A stretch of DNA of 64,000 bases. It comes from an uncultured Armatimonadota bacterium (lineage in GTDB: Bacteria > Armatimonadota > Fimbriimonadia > Fimbriimonadales > Fimbriimonadaceae). Shown here piece after piece: positions 62,381 to 64,000 of the stretch (position 1 is its first letter; the number at the start of each line of letters is the position of its first letter). A model generated the notes under the pieces. The model had not been told where the DNA came from. It searched no databases and was given only the letters and a program-made list of their open reading frames with translations. Location: assembly GCA_903927345.1 (NCBI GenBank), contig CAIYMO010000053.1, positions 222,479 to 286,478 of the forward strand, written 5' to 3'. Both the position numbers and the translations under genes were made by a program.

Positions 62381-63288
62381 GCTGCTGCCTCCACGGTATC
62401 AATGAAATAGTCTTCAAGTGAGCCTTCTTGGCTCACGACGTCGAGAATCTGACCACCCTTCTCCTGCAGTCGAGTAATGGCGCTAACAAGTCCATCTTTC
62501 GCCTCAAATCGGGCCGTCTTGGTGCCATCAGGATTCTCATTCCAGGCATCGGTAAGCCCAAGCATCGAAGCATCGCCCCGATAGGTGACATAGAAGTTGC
62601 GAAGAGTTGCCTTGAGTTCGTGCATATCGCGTTCCTCAACAAACTTGCCCTTATGGATCAACAGAATTCGATCACAAAGCATGTCAACCTCAGCAAGTTC
62701 ATGGCTGCTGAAGAACAAGGTCGTTCCCTGCTCCTGTCGCTTCTTCAAAATGTTTCGTAGCTCTTTACGTCCAACCGGGTCCAAGCCACTCGTCACTTCA
62801 TCAAGCACCAGCAATTCCGGATTTCCCAGCAATGACTGCGCAATTCCAACGCGCTGGAGCATTCCCTTACTCATGCTTCGATTGAGCTTGTTCTTAGCGT
62901 GAGCAATTCCAACAACTTCAAGAAGATCCTCAATCTCGTTGCGCAACAGCTTGCCACGCATCCCCTGCAACTCACCGTACATCGTGAGAGTCTCCATTGG
63001 GGTGAGGAACGGGTAATACATCGCGACCTCGGGCAGATATCCGATCCGCTTACGGGCATCAGGAGTGCCCGCAGTTTCTCCAAAAATCGTTGCCTCTCCG
63101 GACTTCGCCTCGACAAAGCCCATCAGTGCCTTCAGAGTCGACGACTTCCCGGCGCCGTTTGGCCCCAAAAAGCCAACAATCTCACCCTGTTTGACGTCGA
63201 ACGTTAAGCCCTTAACGGCGTCCAGTTTTTCACCCTTTTTCGTCTTGTATTGGACGTAAAGGTCCTTGACTTCAATTGCAGAACTCAT
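62377..63288 (-). CDS. ABC transporter ATP-binding protein
   Basis: A 303-residue ATPase: Walker A GFLGPNGAGKSSTL, signature MSKGMLQRVGIAQSL, Walker B LLVLDEVTSGLDP, switch SSHELAEVD. The C-terminal extension (about 225-303) is like ABC-2 type export/Cu-processing NosF-type ATPases. First gene of the leftward exporter unit. No regulator next to it. Confidence 0.94.
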   Translation of the reverse strand: MSSAIEVKDLYVQYKTKKGEKLDAVKGLTFDVKQGEIVGFLGPNGAGKSSTLKALMGFVEAKSGEATIFGETAGTPDARKRIGYLPEVAMYYPFLTPMETLTMYGELQGMRGKLLRNEIEDLLEVVGIAHAKNKLNRSMSKGMLQRVGIAQSLLGNPELLVLDEVTSGLDPVGRKELRNILKKRQEQGTTLFFSSHELAEVDMLCDRILLIHKGKFVEERDMHELKATLRNFYVTYRGDASMLGLTDAWNENPDGTKTARFEAKDGLVSAITRLQEKGGQILDVVSQEGSLEDYFIDTVEAAA

Positions 63289-63356
63289 ATGCTCAATAGC
63301 TATGTCGGATTGTTAGGTTTTTTCTGAAGGGTTTCCCCGGTAAACTTGCGGTTCAA

Positions 63357-64000
63357 ATGAAGCTCCACGAGTATCAGTCAAAGGACTTGTTGGCAAAGTA
63401 CGGCGTTCCCGTCGCTGCCGGAGACGTCACCTCAGACCCAGCCGAAGTTAAGGCCATCGCCGAAAAGCTCGGTGGGAATGTCGTCGTTAAGGCGCAGGTC
63501 CTCATGGGCGGCCGAGGAAAGGCCGGCGGCGTCAAGCTCTTCACCGACGCAACCGAGGCATCCAACTTCGCCAAAGAACTGATCGGCAAGCGACTCATCA
63601 GCATCCAAAACCCAGATGGAATGATCGTTGAGAAGGTTCTCGTCACCGAGACCATCGACATCGCCCAGGAGTACTACCTTTCGGTTCTTCTCGACCGATC
63701 ACTCCAACGCAACGTCGTCATGATTTCCAAGGAAGGCGGAATGGAGATCGAAGAAGTCGCCGAGCACAACCCAGATGCGATCATCAAGCTGATCGTAGAC
63801 CCAGCATGGGGCCTTTCCGACTTCGAAGTTCGCGCAGCCGTTAAAGCCGCGAACATTCCAAAGGAAGCCGCTGGACAAATGGTCCAGATGATCAAGAAGC
63901 TCGTTAAAGTCTACGAAGAGAACGACGCAGACATGATCGAGATCAACCCTTGCGCTCTCGATTCCAACGGCAAGCTCATCGCCGCCGACGCAAAGGTTTC
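63357..64000 (+). CDS. sucC: Succinyl-CoA ligase beta subunit (partial, runs off right edge)
   Basis: The first 214 codons: MKLHEYQSKDLLAKYGVPVAAG is the SucC start, with ATP-grasp motifs VVKAQVLMGGRGKAGGVKL and ISKEGGMEIEEVA. The TCA-cycle enzyme converts succinyl-CoA to succinate with formation of NTP. sucD would be expected beyond the edge. The frame runs through the window end. Confidence 0.95.
   Translation, partial: MKLHEYQSKDLLAKYGVPVAAGDVTSDPAEVKAIAEKLGGNVVVKAQVLMGGRGKAGGVKLFTDATEASNFAKELIGKRLISIQNPDGMIVEKVLVTETIDIAQEYYLSVLLDRSLQRNVVMISKEGGMEIEEVAEHNPDAIIKLIVDPAWGLSDFEVRAAVKAANIPKEAAGQMVQMIKKLVKVYEENDADMIEINPCALDSNGKLIAADAKV

Overview
The window is a gene-dense stretch (no gap above about 300 bases) of a free-living, double-membraned bacterium with type IV pili. 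The mix of three pilus-retraction ATPases, several type II/IV-pilin-like genes, a beta-barrel-like surface protein, many lone uncharacterised secreted proteins and frequent TTG/GTG starts suggests Armatimonadota (Fimbriimonadia-like). This taxonomic call is inference from gene content, not a search result. No CRISPR array, insertion sequence or integrase was seen.

Layout. 1-5.5 kb: a partial regulator-like gene, argG, a truncated haemoglobin, a secreted-type methyltransferase, an acetyltransferase and an old-yellow-enzyme oxidoreductase. 5.6-9 kb: a GH51 arabinofuranosidase and a CrtI-type desaturase/oxidoreductase joined by a hairpin. 9-14.8 kb: pilin-like genes, three tandem paralogous membrane proteins, a lipoprotein and an isolated nuoB-nuoI pair. 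14.9-16.7 kb: an ECF sigma factor with an anti-sigma-like/DUF4349 protein. 16.7-24.8 kb: MarR regulator, aldo/keto reductase, ThuA-like protein, two transporters, a small unknown operon and tRNA-Arg(TCG). 24.9-30.8 kb: a leftward operon of a membrane protein, three PilT-family ATPases, metX, an ACT protein and a DUF6941-like protein. 31-34.1 kb: greA, secE, nusG, recJ. 34.1-36.6 kb: ECF sigma factor, anti-sigma factor and an HtrA-like protein that has lost its catalytic residues, in one operon. 36.6-38.6 kb: dtd, a DUF3298 protein and a membrane protein.

38.7-42.2 kb is the most unusual region: a compact seven-gene cassette with its own promoter and a terminator on each side. It encodes a Mu-like capsid protease/scaffold, a decoration-like protein, a gpT-like major capsid protein, two tiny membrane proteins and two connector-like proteins, but no terminase, portal, tail, integrase or lysis enzyme. 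It may be a domesticated capsid or a gene-transfer-agent fragment.

42.2-50 kb: a lysine-rich 35-residue-repeat protein, a serine esterase, a beta-lactamase-fold protein, a mutarotase-like protein and a 1177-residue repeat-containing barrel-like surface protein. 50-55 kb: rmuC, two glycosyltransferases, an FkbM-like methyltransferase and an initiator tRNA. 55-63.3 kb: a secreted DUF1559-like protein, an LCP cell-wall ligase, a GAF histidine kinase, an S15-family hydrolase and an ABC exporter with a TPR-like partner. The window ends inside sucC.
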